Notes: generated by a model not told the origin, from the sequence alone. Shown: positions 38,004 to 47,321, counted from the stretch's first letter. The stretch: DNA of 64,000 nt from Alteromonas macleodii ATCC 27126 (GCF_000172635.2 NC_018632.1:3534001-3598000), one strand, 5' to 3'. Numbers and translations: made by a program.

Positions 38004-38023
38004 TAATGACTTCGAAGTCATTA
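38004..38023. promoter_or_regulatory. Perfect 20-bp palindrome, probable LacI-family operator
   Basis: TAATGACTTCGAAGTCATTA is perfectly two-fold symmetric with a central CpG, as usual for LacI-family operators. It lies between the divergent double-SnoaL gene (start 37954) and the symporter gene (start 38087). Variants stand at 36548-36567 and 49697-49716, so the LacI-family protein at 47314-48336 is the likely binder. Confidence 0.7.
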
Positions 38024-38086
38024 TGTATTAGGTTGAATATTATTGTAAATAGAAAGCGCGCTTATTAAGCAGGCAGAGTAAAGAAT

Positions 38087-39700
38087 ATGACTGAAAATTT
38101 TGGCGTTTTAAACTGGTCTATCTTAGGCGGGTACATCATTGCGAACCTGTTGCTAGGTTTGGTGATTGGTAAAAATATAAAAAATTCCGACGATTTTTAT
38201 CTCGGTCAAAAACAAACTCCGTGGTGGGCAATAGGCATTTCGGTTATTGCCACTTACGTTAGCGCCATGACATTTCTTGGGGCACCAGCCTGGGCTTATT
38301 CAGAGGGGCTATCCGTTATAGCACTTCATTTGAACTACCCTCTCGTCATCATGGCTGTAATCATATTCTTTTTCCCATTCTTCTATAACGCGGGTGTCGC
38401 GTCCATTTACGATTACCAAGAACGGCGTTTCGGCAAGCGTGCCCGCGCCATGGTCTCCAGCATCTTTATGCTAAGCCAAATCATGAGCTCAGCAGCTATT
38501 CTTTATGCTACCTCTCTTGTGTTGTCGTTCATAACTGGCGTACCTGTAGTGTGGTCTATCGTTATAGTTACTGCCATAGCGCTTATCTACACCATGATGG
38601 GCGGCATTACTGCCGTAATTTGGACTGACGTTATTCAGTCAGTGATCTTATTTGTGGGCGCGGGCATTATTATGTACGCCCTGCTTGAAAGCGGCGACAC
38701 TACGCTATCTTCATCAATGAGCGAGCTTAAAGCTCAGGGTAAATTAAACCCACTTAATTGGGACTTCGACTTTACTGAAGAAACTACAGTGTGGAGCGGC
38801 ATTATTGCTATGACGCTGTACCACATCACCGTTTACGGCACCAACCAAATGATGGTGCAGCGAACGCTGGCTGCCAAGAATATTGGTGACGCCAAGAAAT
38901 CCTATTTATTAATGGGTTTCTGCGCGTTCTTCATCTACTTCTTCTTCATTGTACTTGGCGTGCTGTTCTACGACTTTTATCAAGGCAAGACCTTCGAAAA
39001 CAGCAACACAATCATTTTGCAGTTCGCAACCGATTACGGCTTGCCGGGTTTAATGGGCATTATTGCAGCCGCGGTTATGGCCGCTTCCATGTCTAGCCTA
39101 GACTCCTCATTTAACTCGCTATCGACAGTGGCAACTATCGATTTCTACATCAAATACTTCAAGAAAGACGCGTCGGACGCCCATTACCTTAAGGCTTCAC
39201 GTATTTTTACCTTGTTCTTCGCTGTACTTATAATTTTTCCAGCAATTGGCTACCACCTATTCAGCGAAGGCTCAATTTTAGAAATTTTGTCTAAAGTAGG
39301 CTCCTATTTTGTAGGTGCGCAAATGGGCATGTTCTTCTTAGGGTTCTTCTCTAAGCAAACAACCGAAAATGGCCTGATCATTGGCACATTGAGCGGCTTT
39401 ATTGTTGTGACTTTAGTGGCCTTAAATACAGATATCGCGTGGCCTTGGTACTGCATCATAGGTGCAAGTGCCAACATTGTGGTGTCTATGATTGCTAGTC
39501 GCCTTATCGATGGCGTTCAAACCGAATACAACGCTTATACCATTAAAGGGCAGCAGCAACACTTCGCGCGCGAAGGTCTCGATGAGAAAGAGCAAGGATG
39601 GTATCGCGTACCCGGCCGCGTAGACCCAATCAACTACATATTGTTTGGGTTCTTCTTACTCACACTCGTGTTCTTATTTTCAATTCAATTTATGTTTTAA
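38087..39700 (+). CDS. Sodium:solute symporter family (SSS) transporter
   Basis: A 537-residue inner-membrane protein with about 13 helices. It begins with 'NWSILGGYIIANLLLGLVIG' and has 'SDDFYLGQKQTPWWAIGISV', 'TYVSAMTFLGAPAWAYSEGL', 'GGITAVIWTDVIQSVILFVG' and 'ASMSSLDSSFNSLSTVATID', the last being the serine-rich segment used for the sodium site in this family. The substrate could be a sugar, carboxylate or other polar solute. It starts an operon with two SnoaL-like genes (the next start is 32 bases after its stop). The operator-like palindrome is 64-83 bases before the ATG. It probably carries the compound brought in by the receptor at 34001-36409. Confidence 0.88.
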   Translation: MTENFGVLNWSILGGYIIANLLLGLVIGKNIKNSDDFYLGQKQTPWWAIGISVIATYVSAMTFLGAPAWAYSEGLSVIALHLNYPLVIMAVIIFFFPFFYNAGVASIYDYQERRFGKRARAMVSSIFMLSQIMSSAAILYATSLVLSFITGVPVVWSIVIVTAIALIYTMMGGITAVIWTDVIQSVILFVGAGIIMYALLESGDTTLSSSMSELKAQGKLNPLNWDFDFTEETTVWSGIIAMTLYHITVYGTNQMMVQRTLAAKNIGDAKKSYLLMGFCAFFIYFFFIVLGVLFYDFYQGKTFENSNTIILQFATDYGLPGLMGIIAAAVMAASMSSLDSSFNSLSTVATIDFYIKYFKKDASDAHYLKASRIFTLFFAVLIIFPAIGYHLFSEGSILEILSKVGSYFVGAQMGMFFLGFFSKQTTENGLIIGTLSGFIVVTLVALNTDIAWPWYCIIGASANIVVSMIASRLIDGVQTEYNAYTIKGQQQHFAREGLDEKEQGWYRVPGRVDPINYILFGFFLLTLVFLFSIQFMF

Positions 39701-39732
39701 AAGCCAAACTCAGCGCTTTTGAGGGAGATTCT

Positions 39733-40821
39733 ATGAGCGAAACATCCATAGCAAAAACGGTGTATTGGCAGCCTCTGCATGACATGCTGGACCCTGCACG
39801 AAGTAAAACGCAAACCTTAGCGGGTTTCGATGAAGAGTTTGTCGACTTAGCAGACTATATTTTGCGCATAACCCATCGTATTTGGGAGCAGAAAAACATT
39901 GGCGCTTGCTACGATTATTATGCTGACTACTGCCCGGTACATACGCTTGGCGGTTATGCCGACAGTGTTGATGTGGTGGTTCAAAATACGTTAAAAACCA
40001 TTGCCGCCTTCCCTGACAGGTCGCTTATAGGTGAAGACGTTATTTACCGTGAAGAAGCCAACGATGTGTATTATTCGTCGCACCGTATCACCAGTATTAT
40101 GACCAATAAAGGCCCCTCTGAATTTGGCGCGCCAACAGGCAAAACCGGGCGTGTAACCACCATTGCAGACTGCATGTGCAGAGACAATAAGATTTTTTAC
40201 GAATGGCTAATGCGAGACAATAGCTTTCTTATCGCTCAGCTTGGTATTGAGCTAGACGATGCTGCAGCGTTTCAGGCCAAGTTTCCTCTTTCGAGCACGT
40301 TTACCCAATGGCTAAATGAAGAGTACGCGCGAACATGTGCTAACGAGGCATCGCGCTGGGAAGCATTGCCAGAGCAAGACAAGCCGTGGGGCGACTTTGC
40401 CAAATCATGGGCCGACCAAATCTTCAATAAGCGCATGTTCAATAAGCTCTCTGACTTTTATAAACCTAATGCGTCAGTGCAGTGGCCGGGCGGACGCCAA
40501 GCCACTGGCAATGCAGCTATTGGCGGCATGTTCATTAAGTACTTGGCCAGTTGCCCAGACGCCAACATGGTAGTAGATCACATTTGCGTTACCCATTACG
40601 ACGACAATCGCGTGAACATTGCGCTTAGGTGGGGCCTGGCGGGTCATTACAATGCTACACAAAGCAAATATGCGCAGTTTAATCAGCAACCCCATTACAT
40701 TTTAGGGGCAACTCACTTTGAGATTGAAGACGGTGTAATAGCCAAGGAGTTTACGGTGTTTGACGAAGTAGCAGCGTTGGCAAACCTTATGCGCAAACTA
40801 CCACAAGCGACGGAGGCATAA
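39733..40821 (+). CDS. Tandem SnoaL/NTF2-like protein
   Basis: About 362 residues from the ATG at 39733, preceded by GAGGGAG; a longer frame back to 39598 runs over the symporter gene and is not used. Two NTF2-like domains: residues about 25-185 ('ILRITHRIWEQKNIGACYDY', 'VTTIADCMCRDNKIFYEWLM') and about 225-355 ('FNKRMFNKLSDFYKPNASVQ', 'ATHFEIEDGVIAKEFTVFDE'). It differs from the 36956/51507 pair and lacks the WYGP motif. It is second gene of the symporter operon; the next gene starts 2 bases after its stop. Cytoplasmic, reaction unknown. Confidence 0.78.
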   Translation: MSETSIAKTVYWQPLHDMLDPARSKTQTLAGFDEEFVDLADYILRITHRIWEQKNIGACYDYYADYCPVHTLGGYADSVDVVVQNTLKTIAAFPDRSLIGEDVIYREEANDVYYSSHRITSIMTNKGPSEFGAPTGKTGRVTTIADCMCRDNKIFYEWLMRDNSFLIAQLGIELDDAAAFQAKFPLSSTFTQWLNEEYARTCANEASRWEALPEQDKPWGDFAKSWADQIFNKRMFNKLSDFYKPNASVQWPGGRQATGNAAIGGMFIKYLASCPDANMVVDHICVTHYDDNRVNIALRWGLAGHYNATQSKYAQFNQQPHYILGATHFEIEDGVIAKEFTVFDEVAALANLMRKLPQATEA

Positions 40822-40823
40822 GC

Positions 40824-41702
40824 ATGTTAAGCACAATTCAGCAGTTGCTAGAAAAACAAGACACACAAACACTTACCGCTGCCTTGCTTCATTCAAGCCG
40901 CTGGCTTTTAGGAGAAAGACTGCACTACGGGCCAATTCAGCAACGGGGTTTAATGGCTAATTGGCTTGATATTACAACGCATTTTGAGACCGTTGAATTA
41001 TGCGCGAAGGTGCAAAGTGGTGATGTTGAAGCAGGCGTATTTTGTCTTTCATCAGCATCGACCACCACATACTTTATTGCACAATGCGAACATCGCAATG
41101 GCGCTATCAAGCAATTGCTTCAATGGGTAGACAGTGCTTCACTAGCGGCACACTACAATACAAAAGAAGCCCCTGGCTATGACAACTCGATGTCGCTACC
41201 TTTTTGGCCGGAGCCAGACCCATTACAGCTGAGCGAATTTGACCCTCAACTTCATCTTAAGACAACCCATGCGGGCATTAACGATGTGGTTGCAAGTAAC
41301 ACTAGCGATAAGAGCAAGGCGCTACTGTCGCAATGGTGGCAAGTGTGGCAAGGCTTCGACACGGCTGGCATCAAAGAACTATACAGTGACGCTACCCATA
41401 TTAGCGTAAATAGCCAAGTGTTAAACAAAGAAGGTTCCCCTTCAGTCTCGTCTTGGCTGACTCAACTTGAGGGAAAGTTACACCGCCGTTATTGCCAGTT
41501 GGAACAAGTAATAGCTGATGAAAGTAACGCGCTAGTTAGATGGCGAATAGATGCAGACCTGAAGACTGATAACGGCCTAGTACGCGTGCGCCTGCCCTTA
41601 GCAACCATGCTTACGTTTAAAGAGAATAAGATTGTGAGCGAGTACTGGGTAGTTGATTCTATCGCGTTTGAAAAACGCTTTGGTGCCCCCCTTCCCTTCT
41701 AA
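40824..41702 (+). CDS. SnoaL/NTF2-like protein, divergent
   Basis: A 292-residue protein. The second half (about 165-285) has NTF2-like marks: 'LSQWWQVWQGFDTAGIKELY', 'DATHISVNS', 'VRWRIDADLKTDNGLVRVRL' and 'LTFKENKIVSEYWVVDSIAF'. The first half may hold a decayed second domain. It is the last gene of the symporter operon, almost overlapping the gene before it, and is followed by a strong terminator. Like its neighbours it has no signal peptide. It is the least certain of the five family members. Confidence 0.65.
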   Translation: MLSTIQQLLEKQDTQTLTAALLHSSRWLLGERLHYGPIQQRGLMANWLDITTHFETVELCAKVQSGDVEAGVFCLSSASTTTYFIAQCEHRNGAIKQLLQWVDSASLAAHYNTKEAPGYDNSMSLPFWPEPDPLQLSEFDPQLHLKTTHAGINDVVASNTSDKSKALLSQWWQVWQGFDTAGIKELYSDATHISVNSQVLNKEGSPSVSSWLTQLEGKLHRRYCQLEQVIADESNALVRWRIDADLKTDNGLVRVRLPLATMLTFKENKIVSEYWVVDSIAFEKRFGAPLPF

Positions 41703-41764
41703 CCACCCTTTTTAAGCTAACGTATCAGCTTCCAGTCACTAAAATTTGATACGTTAGAATTTTG

Positions 41765-41794
41765 CGCCTCTCCGTGTGTAGAGGCGTTTTTTTT
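41765..41794 (+). terminator. Rho-independent terminator of the symporter operon
   Basis: CGCCTCT (41765-41771) and AGAGGCG (41780-41786) form a stem with an 8-base loop, followed by eight Ts (41787-41794), 63 bases after the last SnoaL-like stop. Confidence 0.85.
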
Positions 41795-42698
41795 GGCTTT
41801 CTATTAGTGGTGATTAGAGGTTGAGGGGTTAGTTTTTTTGTGGATGCTTTAGTTTTAAGGGACGGCTGTTGGCAAGGAGCGGATATTCAGAAAATTTCCT
41901 TGAACTTCGGTCCTGGTCTCAGATTCCTATATGGAAAACATTCATAAAAACGTAAAAAGTGATAATAAGTGATCTGAGGCTATAGCCCCTTGTATTACTG
42001 CTGATGACCGTTCAGTGAAGCGGACATCAACAAATTAATAATGCATATAGACAAATTAGACTCTCCGATTACCGCCAATACTTGTCGAGCCCAGCAGGTT
42101 TTCGAACCCGCACAAACCTCAAGCTTTGACGACTACACCATCCCACGATGGTTTTGACTTTGATGCATAAGTTGCAAAACATGCGAGAGCTTGAGCATAC
42201 TATATGTTGAGGCAAGAACTTCCACAAATCTCATTTCGAATTTTAGGATCACAGTTCAGTTCACTGAATTACCTTGGCGAAAACTCATTTCATATTTTCT
42301 TCAAAACACCTATTAGGAAAACCTACCAGAATCAAATACGGCTGCCATTGTACCTAGCCTATGGCGTTGATGTTTCTTACGCTCCGTCCTTAATCAGCGA
42401 TGGCTCGTTGATGGCAGCCAGCAATGCCCTGGCGGATAGTTATCCATTAGCCAGCACGGGCCGTGGTGAGCTTCTGCCCTTTTGAGCAAGAAAGTCGCGT
42501 TCGCAGTGAGTAAAAGCGCTATTACAATAGGGGTACCCCCCTATTTAGCATTATTTATTATTAATGTTTAATAAAGTGTACGAAATGTTAGCATCTCATT
42601 AACATTTATGTAGCAAGATGCAAATTTCTACGTTAAATAAACGACTTTTCTTAAGCTTAAGTTAACGATTGAAGGTCTTGATCTGAAACGGAGAATTT
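41795..42698. other. Gene-poor 0.9 kb before the molybdenum hydroxylase
   Basis: No convincing gene. A 93-residue frame (42204-42485) has no ribosome site or recognised family. A stretch at about 42085-42150, read on the minus strand, has a GGTTCGAAA-like T-loop and a D-arm-like TGGTGTAGTCG, but no acceptor stem, so it looks at most like a decayed tRNA. The mixture of scraps next to an apparently inserted operon suggests an old integration scar. The last 100 bases are AT-rich and likely hold the promoter of the next gene. Confidence 0.5.
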
Positions 42699-45020
42699 AT
42701 GACAAAAAGCAACCATGCAGAACAAATAGAGACGATTACCTCCTCACAGAAACATGATCAATCCGGTAGTGATGACGAACACATTGTCGGGTTGGAAAGC
42801 ACCGGACGAAGAAAGTTTATTGGTTACATGCTTAAAGGGTCGAGTTTTGCTGTTGCGTTACATATAACTAGCGGCGCTATACGTCCTCAGGATGCCAACG
42901 CTCAGTTGTTAGGAATACCGGAACTTGCAGATGAACTAGATTTAACAGATCTGTTGCTTATCTCCGGTGACCCTTTCTACTACGATTATTTAATTAAGAT
43001 AACGAGTGATAACCGTGTCCGTTTTGAGCTTCCAAGAATGGAGGTAGGGCAAGGTATATTAACTGCTGCAATGATGATTCTTGCCGAAGAGCTAGACGTC
43101 GAAATGTCCTCAATTGATGCGACTTTATCTCCGGCAGAAATCAGACGAGCGACTGGTCAAATTACAGGAGGCTCTCACGCCGTAACCTCTCTTTGGGATC
43201 CGTTGCGCAAGGTCGCGGCAGCGCTGTTACACAAGATAAAATTGTCAGCCGCAGTGCATTTCGGGATTTCTGTGAACGATATTAGTACAGAAAATGGCTT
43301 TGCAATAAATAACGATGGCAGCCGCATTGCTTACTCTGAGCTCACCGCAGGTGTTGAGGGACGCAACGATGCAGCTCGACTGGCAAAGCCTAAAGATCCG
43401 TCACAATACAAAATTATCGGTACGCGGCAAAAGCGGGCTGACGCGCGCGATATTGTTACCGGCAAACTAGATTTCGCGATGGATCTCGACATACCAGACG
43501 CGATGCCCACTGTGGTCGCTAGGCCACCAAGCTTAGGTGGTTGCGTGATCACGTTTGACGATTCTGAGGCAATAGGCCTGCCTGGTGTCCTTGCCATCAA
43601 AGAAGTTCCGTTGGATGTTGATGCAAATTCCTCTGGCGTGGCCGTTGTTGCGCGTTCCTTTGGCGAAGCTTTTCGGGCGCGTGATGCACTTAAAATTTCA
43701 TGGAGTGTGGGTGCTGCCGAACATCTATCTGACGCCGAGGTCATTGAGCAGTTACGTGCGATAAACCTGCCAACCTTACCTAAAATTCCTCTGGCTACCG
43801 ATTCGGTTGGCGGCGAGTTCATCTTTCCTTATTTGGCGCATGCCCCTATGGAAACCATGACAGCAGTTGCTGATGCAACCGGCTCAAAGATCAGGGTGTG
43901 GACCGGCGCCAAGACGCCACTTGCAGCACAAGCCAAAATTGCGCGTGAACTTGGAGTCTTACCCACTGACGTTGAGGTGAATGTAATTCAGAGCGGCGGT
44001 TCATTTGGCCGTCGCTTATTTTTTGATGCAGCAGTTGAAGGCGCGCGTATTTCACAAATTGTAAACCGCCCCATCAAACTTATGTTTACTCGACAGGACG
44101 ACACAAAGTTTGGCCGCGCACGACCGCTCAGCTTGCACAACGTAAAAGCGACTTACACTAGAGGTTTTTTAATTGGTAAAAAAGTGTTGTCGTTTGACCA
44201 TCGCGCTGCGACCGCTGAATTGGATCTCGAACATGGCTTTGGCGACGGTATTACTGCATTGGGAGGAGAATTAGCTCCCGCTGCTTTCAGCCAGACAGTC
44301 TGGCACTCAACGCAACTAGTGCAATATAAGTTTGGTGTAACTTCCTTGCTGCTAAACGAAAAAAAATTCGTTGTCCCAACCTCCTCTTGGCGCGGCATCT
44401 ACTCCGGCACAGCTGCCGTCGCAAACGAGATAGTTGTTGACGAATTGGCACGCGCAATGAACAAGGACGAATGCCAGTTCAGATTACAAATGCTGGATGA
44501 TGAGCGCTCCAAAGCTGTTCTGCGGAAAGTTTCTCAAGAGGGCAATTGGGGAAGGAGAATGAAAAAAGGACGTGCCCAGGGCCTCGGGTTGCATAAAGAG
44601 TATAAGTCTCGAGCTGCCGTGCTTGTTGAATTACAAACGTTCAAAGATCCGGAGAAAGAAAGTAAAGTCACCAAGATTGTTGTCGCGCTGGATGTGAACC
44701 GAGTATTGAATCCAACCGGCCTAGAGGCGCAAGTTATCGGTGCGGCAACCGATGCCATTACCTACATGATTCGCACCAGTTTGCACCTCGACAATGGCGC
44801 AATACGCGAGAGCAGTTACGGCGATTTTGAAATTGCTCGAATGCGTAACACGCCACCGGATATTGAAGTGCACTTTATGCCGCCTAACGGAGAAACACCG
44901 GGAGGTGCAGGCGAGTTGGTAGTGCCTGCGGCGGCAGCGGCGATAGCCAACGCATTTGCCAGGGCGACGGGTATTGCACCACGTCGTTTTCCACTTCGTG
45001 ACTTCTATCCAGAGGGTTAA
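42699..45020 (+). CDS. Molybdenum hydroxylase large subunit (xanthine dehydrogenase/IorB family)
   Basis: A 773-residue molybdopterin-binding subunit of the aldehyde oxidase/xanthine dehydrogenase family, of the two-subunit kind without FAD subunit. A twin-arginine-like N-terminal signal (TGRRKFIGYMLKGSSFAVAL, about residues 43-62) suggests export to the periplasm. Family motifs include 'RFELPRMEVGQGILTAAMMI', 'FPYLAHAPMETMTAVADATG', 'NVIQSGGSFGRRLFFDAAVE', 'SSWRGIYSGTAAVANEIVVD' and 'PGGAGELVVPAAAAAIANAF'. The end GGAGE holds the glutamate that acts as base in the family. The substrate is unknown; aldehydes or N-heterocycles such as isoquinoline are typical. The iron-sulfur subunit gene follows after 3 bases. 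No cytochrome or XdhC-type maturation gene is in the window. Confidence 0.88.
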   Translation: MTKSNHAEQIETITSSQKHDQSGSDDEHIVGLESTGRRKFIGYMLKGSSFAVALHITSGAIRPQDANAQLLGIPELADELDLTDLLLISGDPFYYDYLIKITSDNRVRFELPRMEVGQGILTAAMMILAEELDVEMSSIDATLSPAEIRRATGQITGGSHAVTSLWDPLRKVAAALLHKIKLSAAVHFGISVNDISTENGFAINNDGSRIAYSELTAGVEGRNDAARLAKPKDPSQYKIIGTRQKRADARDIVTGKLDFAMDLDIPDAMPTVVARPPSLGGCVITFDDSEAIGLPGVLAIKEVPLDVDANSSGVAVVARSFGEAFRARDALKISWSVGAAEHLSDAEVIEQLRAINLPTLPKIPLATDSVGGEFIFPYLAHAPMETMTAVADATGSKIRVWTGAKTPLAAQAKIARELGVLPTDVEVNVIQSGGSFGRRLFFDAAVEGARISQIVNRPIKLMFTRQDDTKFGRARPLSLHNVKATYTRGFLIGKKVLSFDHRAATAELDLEHGFGDGITALGGELAPAAFSQTVWHSTQLVQYKFGVTSLLLNEKKFVVPTSSWRGIYSGTAAVANEIVVDELARAMNKDECQFRLQMLDDERSKAVLRKVSQEGNWGRRMKKGRAQGLGLHKEYKSRAAVLVELQTFKDPEKESKVTKIVVALDVNRVLNPTGLEAQVIGAATDAITYMIRTSLHLDNGAIRESSYGDFEIARMRNTPPDIEVHFMPPNGETPGGAGELVVPAAAAAIANAFARATGIAPRRFPLRDFYPEG

Positions 45021-45023
45021 TTC

Positions 45024-45497
45024 ATGCCACAAATTACATTTAATGTTAACAATAACCCGGTTTCTATCGACGCTGAAAACGACGATGAGCTCCTGTATCT
45101 CTTGCGTGATCGACTTGGTATTACTGGCCCAAAATATGGTTGCGGTGTTGGCGTGTGTGGCGCTTGCACTATCTTTAAAGACGGGGAACTAGCCCGCCCA
45201 TGCATTGTTCCGATGGAAGAAGTGGAGGGTGCATCGCTAACCACTATTGAAGGGCTTGCGGTCGATGACATTCTGCATCCGGTGCAAGAAGCATGGATAA
45301 ACGAAGATGTCGCTCAGTGTGGGTTTTGTCAGGCGGGACAAATTTTAACCGCCGTCAAACTATTGGAGTCTAATCCCAATCCCAACGATGATGACATTGA
45401 TGATGCTATGAGCGACAACATCTGCCGCTGTGGTACCTATCATAGGATTCGAAAAGCCATTAAACATGCTGCAGCTTTGATTCAGCAGACGACATAA
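45024..45497 (+). CDS. Molybdenum hydroxylase [2Fe-2S] small subunit (IorA type)
   Basis: A 157-residue protein with both iron-sulfur sites of the family: the plant-ferredoxin-type cluster CGVGVCGACTIF...C (cysteines near residues 39, 44, 47, 59) and the helical-bundle cluster CGFCQAG (about 99) plus CRCG (about 133). It passes electrons from the molybdenum centre to a cytochrome or other acceptor. It directly follows the large subunit with a short overlap-like gap, a standard order reversed from most xanthine dehydrogenases but known in IorAB-like pairs. A short hairpin with CTCAGAT/ATCTGAG lies at 45555-45571. Confidence 0.9.
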   Translation: MPQITFNVNNNPVSIDAENDDELLYLLRDRLGITGPKYGCGVGVCGACTIFKDGELARPCIVPMEEVEGASLTTIEGLAVDDILHPVQEAWINEDVAQCGFCQAGQILTAVKLLESNPNPNDDDIDDAMSDNICRCGTYHRIRKAIKHAAALIQQTT

Positions 45498-45874
45498 GAG
45501 GCTAATTTTTGGGGAAATGGGTTGGTCTGAGAAGAACACCTTAATTTATATAAGCTCAGATCTAATCTGAGTATTTCGCCTATAGGGTTGGCAGTCTTAT
45601 AGGCTGCTTAAAGCGAATTACAGGAATTTCACCTGCTTCTAATTGGAGGGCTGCTCTACGTACACACCTGCCATTCAAATACTTACAAATAGAAAACGGG
45701 GACTAGAGTGTTCACTCCATCAAATCATAGGCACTTCAAAAACAGCCAAATATCTATCACTGCACCTTTACCGATAGCATTGAGACAAGAGCCACACAAA
45801 AAATCGCAACGTTCATTAAAAAAGGCAGCCAAAAGGCTGCCCCAATCAAAACAAAAAGGTACAACTCCGTCTTT
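45498..45874. other. Intergenic region between convergent operons
   Basis: These 377 bases hold no convincing gene. There is a 7-bp stem CTCAGAT/ATCTGAG at 45555-45571, which may end the hydroxylase transcript, and the minus-strand terminator at 45818-45841. Confidence 0.5.
45818..45841 (-). terminator. Terminator of the dehydrogenase-regulator-hydrolase-aldolase operon
   Basis: On the minus strand GGCAGCC, loop TTTT, GGCTGCC, then six Ts. It is 34 bases after the aldolase stop. Confidence 0.85.
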
Positions 45875-46621
45875 TTACGCCTTATCAAACGTCTCGCGCA
45901 GTGCTTTGGCGCCGCTTAACATAAAACCGTGGTCAGAACCTAATAAAAATAGAGAAACGCCTTTTTCTTTCCAGTAGGCCAGCTCTTCTAAATTACCCAC
46001 GAACATGCCCGTAGCTTTTCCTGCCTTGTGGCTTACTTCAACCAAGTGTTCAACCGCTTGTTTAACTTTTGGGGCGTCTGCACTGGTTTCGCCAAGTGCT
46101 ACGGTTAAATCCATTCGACCTATAAACAAGCAATCGACACCGTCAACGTGTGCAATGGCTTCTATGTTGTCAATTGCGTCTAAATCTTCAAGCTGGGCAA
46201 CAATACTAACGTTTTTGCCCGCCTCTAAATTTTCACTCAGTGGCTTTGTTGTGTAGCCTGCAAATCGGCTTGAACCTGCATAGCCTCTTCCGCCTGCACC
46301 GTAGTGGCAATGTCTGACGATAGCACTTAACTGTTCCGCCGTTTTCACATGTGGCACAACCACACCGTCTGCGCCCATATCCAGCACATTTAGCAGTGTT
46401 TCTGGGGCATCGTTTGGTGTTCTTACTAGAACAGGCATGTTCCCTGCCCTTGCCGCAAGAATGCAGGTGTCTAAATCCTGTCTTGAAAATGGTGCATGCT
46501 CAGCATCTAAACACAATACATCCATGCTAGCGTGCGCCAATACTTCAATTACATTGTAATGGGGCGTTTTTATGAACGTACCCAAAAGGCTTTGCTTGTT
46601 TTTAAGCGCTTGTTTCAGCAT
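45875..46621 (-). CDS. HpcH/HpaI-type class II aldolase
   Basis: About 248 residues from the ATG at 46621, with GGAGG eight bases before it; a GTG at 46630 overlaps that ribosome site and is not used. It is a TIM-barrel pyruvate aldolase. 'LLGTFIKTPHYNVIEVLAHA', 'VLCLDAEHAPFSRQDL' (E/H catalytic region), 'PVLVRTPNDAPETLLNVLDM', 'GADGVVVPHVKTAEQL' and 'GVDCLFIGRMDLTVALGE' follow the order of 2-keto-3-deoxy acid aldolases, with metal-binding E in 'VAQLEDLDAIDNI' and D in 'GRMDL'. The family splits 2-oxo-4-hydroxy acids into pyruvate and an aldehyde. The gene overlaps the hydrolase gene by 20 bases and ends the operon, fitting a final cleavage step. Confidence 0.87.
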   Translation of the reverse strand: MLKQALKNKQSLLGTFIKTPHYNVIEVLAHASMDVLCLDAEHAPFSRQDLDTCILAARAGNMPVLVRTPNDAPETLLNVLDMGADGVVVPHVKTAEQLSAIVRHCHYGAGGRGYAGSSRFAGYTTKPLSENLEAGKNVSIVAQLEDLDAIDNIEAIAHVDGVDCLFIGRMDLTVALGETSADAPKVKQAVEHLVEVSHKAGKATGMFVGNLEELAYWKEKGVSLFLLGSDHGFMLSGAKALRETFDKA

Positions 46622-47321
46622 GTGCTGCACCTCCGAAAAAGTTATACAAATGCAGGTTCACTTGTGCGCTTTGCTCAAGCATTGCGAAATGCCCCGCGTC
46701 TTCAACCAGCACCAATTCGCTATTTGCGGCCAGGTTATGCATTCTTTGCTGTTCTGAAGGCGGACAAAGCACATCGTTACAACCGCCAATTATCAGCATT
46801 GGATGTGCGCAATTAGCTAACAGTTCGCTAGCGTCCGGGCGTGTTGCAAGAATTTCGAGCTGGGCTTTATAACGCTCAATTCCCGTATCCTGCGCCATCT
46901 GAGCAATTAGTTTCATTAATGCTTCATTGGGTTTATTTAGATACACATTGCTAAACTGAGCGTGAATAAGCGTGTCTAAACCATACGAAACGGCGTAGTT
47001 TAGATGCTCGCTTCTGGCTGATCGCCCTTGGGGTTTGTCTGCATGTGCATTGCTGTCTAGCAATGCTATTTTTTCAATTCGCTCGGGAACGCGCGCTAAA
47101 AGTTCAAACGCCACCATACCGCCCATTGAAAAGGCGCAAATGCTGAATGGCTCGCCTTCATCAAAAAGATGTAACGCGTGACTGGCAACATCGCTCAGGT
47201 TGTCATGCTGGTCATACTCTAAGGTAATGCACTGATGACCAGCATTGGTTAAGGTCGTTATTTGGTTGGTAAAAACGTTTCCGGTACAAAGGGTTCCGGG
47301 TATAAATAATAGTTTACTCAT
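46602..47321 (-). CDS. Alpha/beta-hydrolase
   Basis: About 239 residues from the ATG at 47321; a longer frame to 47408 runs inside the regulator gene. The catalytic triad can be placed: serine in 'ICAFSMGGMVAFELL' (about residue 84), aspartate in 'IIGGCNDVLCPP' (about 190) and histidine in 'VEDAGHFAMLE' (about 216). It is small, cytoplasmic and most like esterase, lactonase or C-C hydrolase groups. It overlaps the end of the LacI-family gene by 8 bases and the aldolase by 20, so translation is coupled. In the pathway it could open a lactone or ester before the aldolase step; this is inferred from order only. Confidence 0.83.
   Translation of the reverse strand: MSKLLFIPGTLCTGNVFTNQITTLTNAGHQCITLEYDQHDNLSDVASHALHLFDEGEPFSICAFSMGGMVAFELLARVPERIEKIALLDSNAHADKPQGRSARSEHLNYAVSYGLDTLIHAQFSNVYLNKPNEALMKLIAQMAQDTGIERYKAQLEILATRPDASELLANCAHPMLIIGGCNDVLCPPSEQQRMHNLAANSELVLVEDAGHFAMLEQSAQVNLHLYNFFGGAAHAETSA

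Noticed and set aside
39598..39732. N-terminal extension of the 39733 SnoaL-like gene
   Set aside because: The extension runs inside the symporter gene, while the ATG at 39733 has a clear GAGGGAG ribosome site.
42085..42150. tRNA-like stretch on the minus strand with a GGTTCGAAA T-loop
   Set aside because: No 7-bp acceptor stem or proper anticodon arm can be built, and the T-loop has the wrong size, so it is at most a remnant.
42204..42485. 93-residue open frame
   Set aside because: No ribosome site, no family resemblance and no operon context; kept only as part of the gene-poor stretch.
43331..43822. 163-residue open frame on the strand opposite the molybdenum hydroxylase
   Set aside because: It lies wholly inside a well-supported gene and its composition (serine- and arginine-rich) is that of an antisense shadow.
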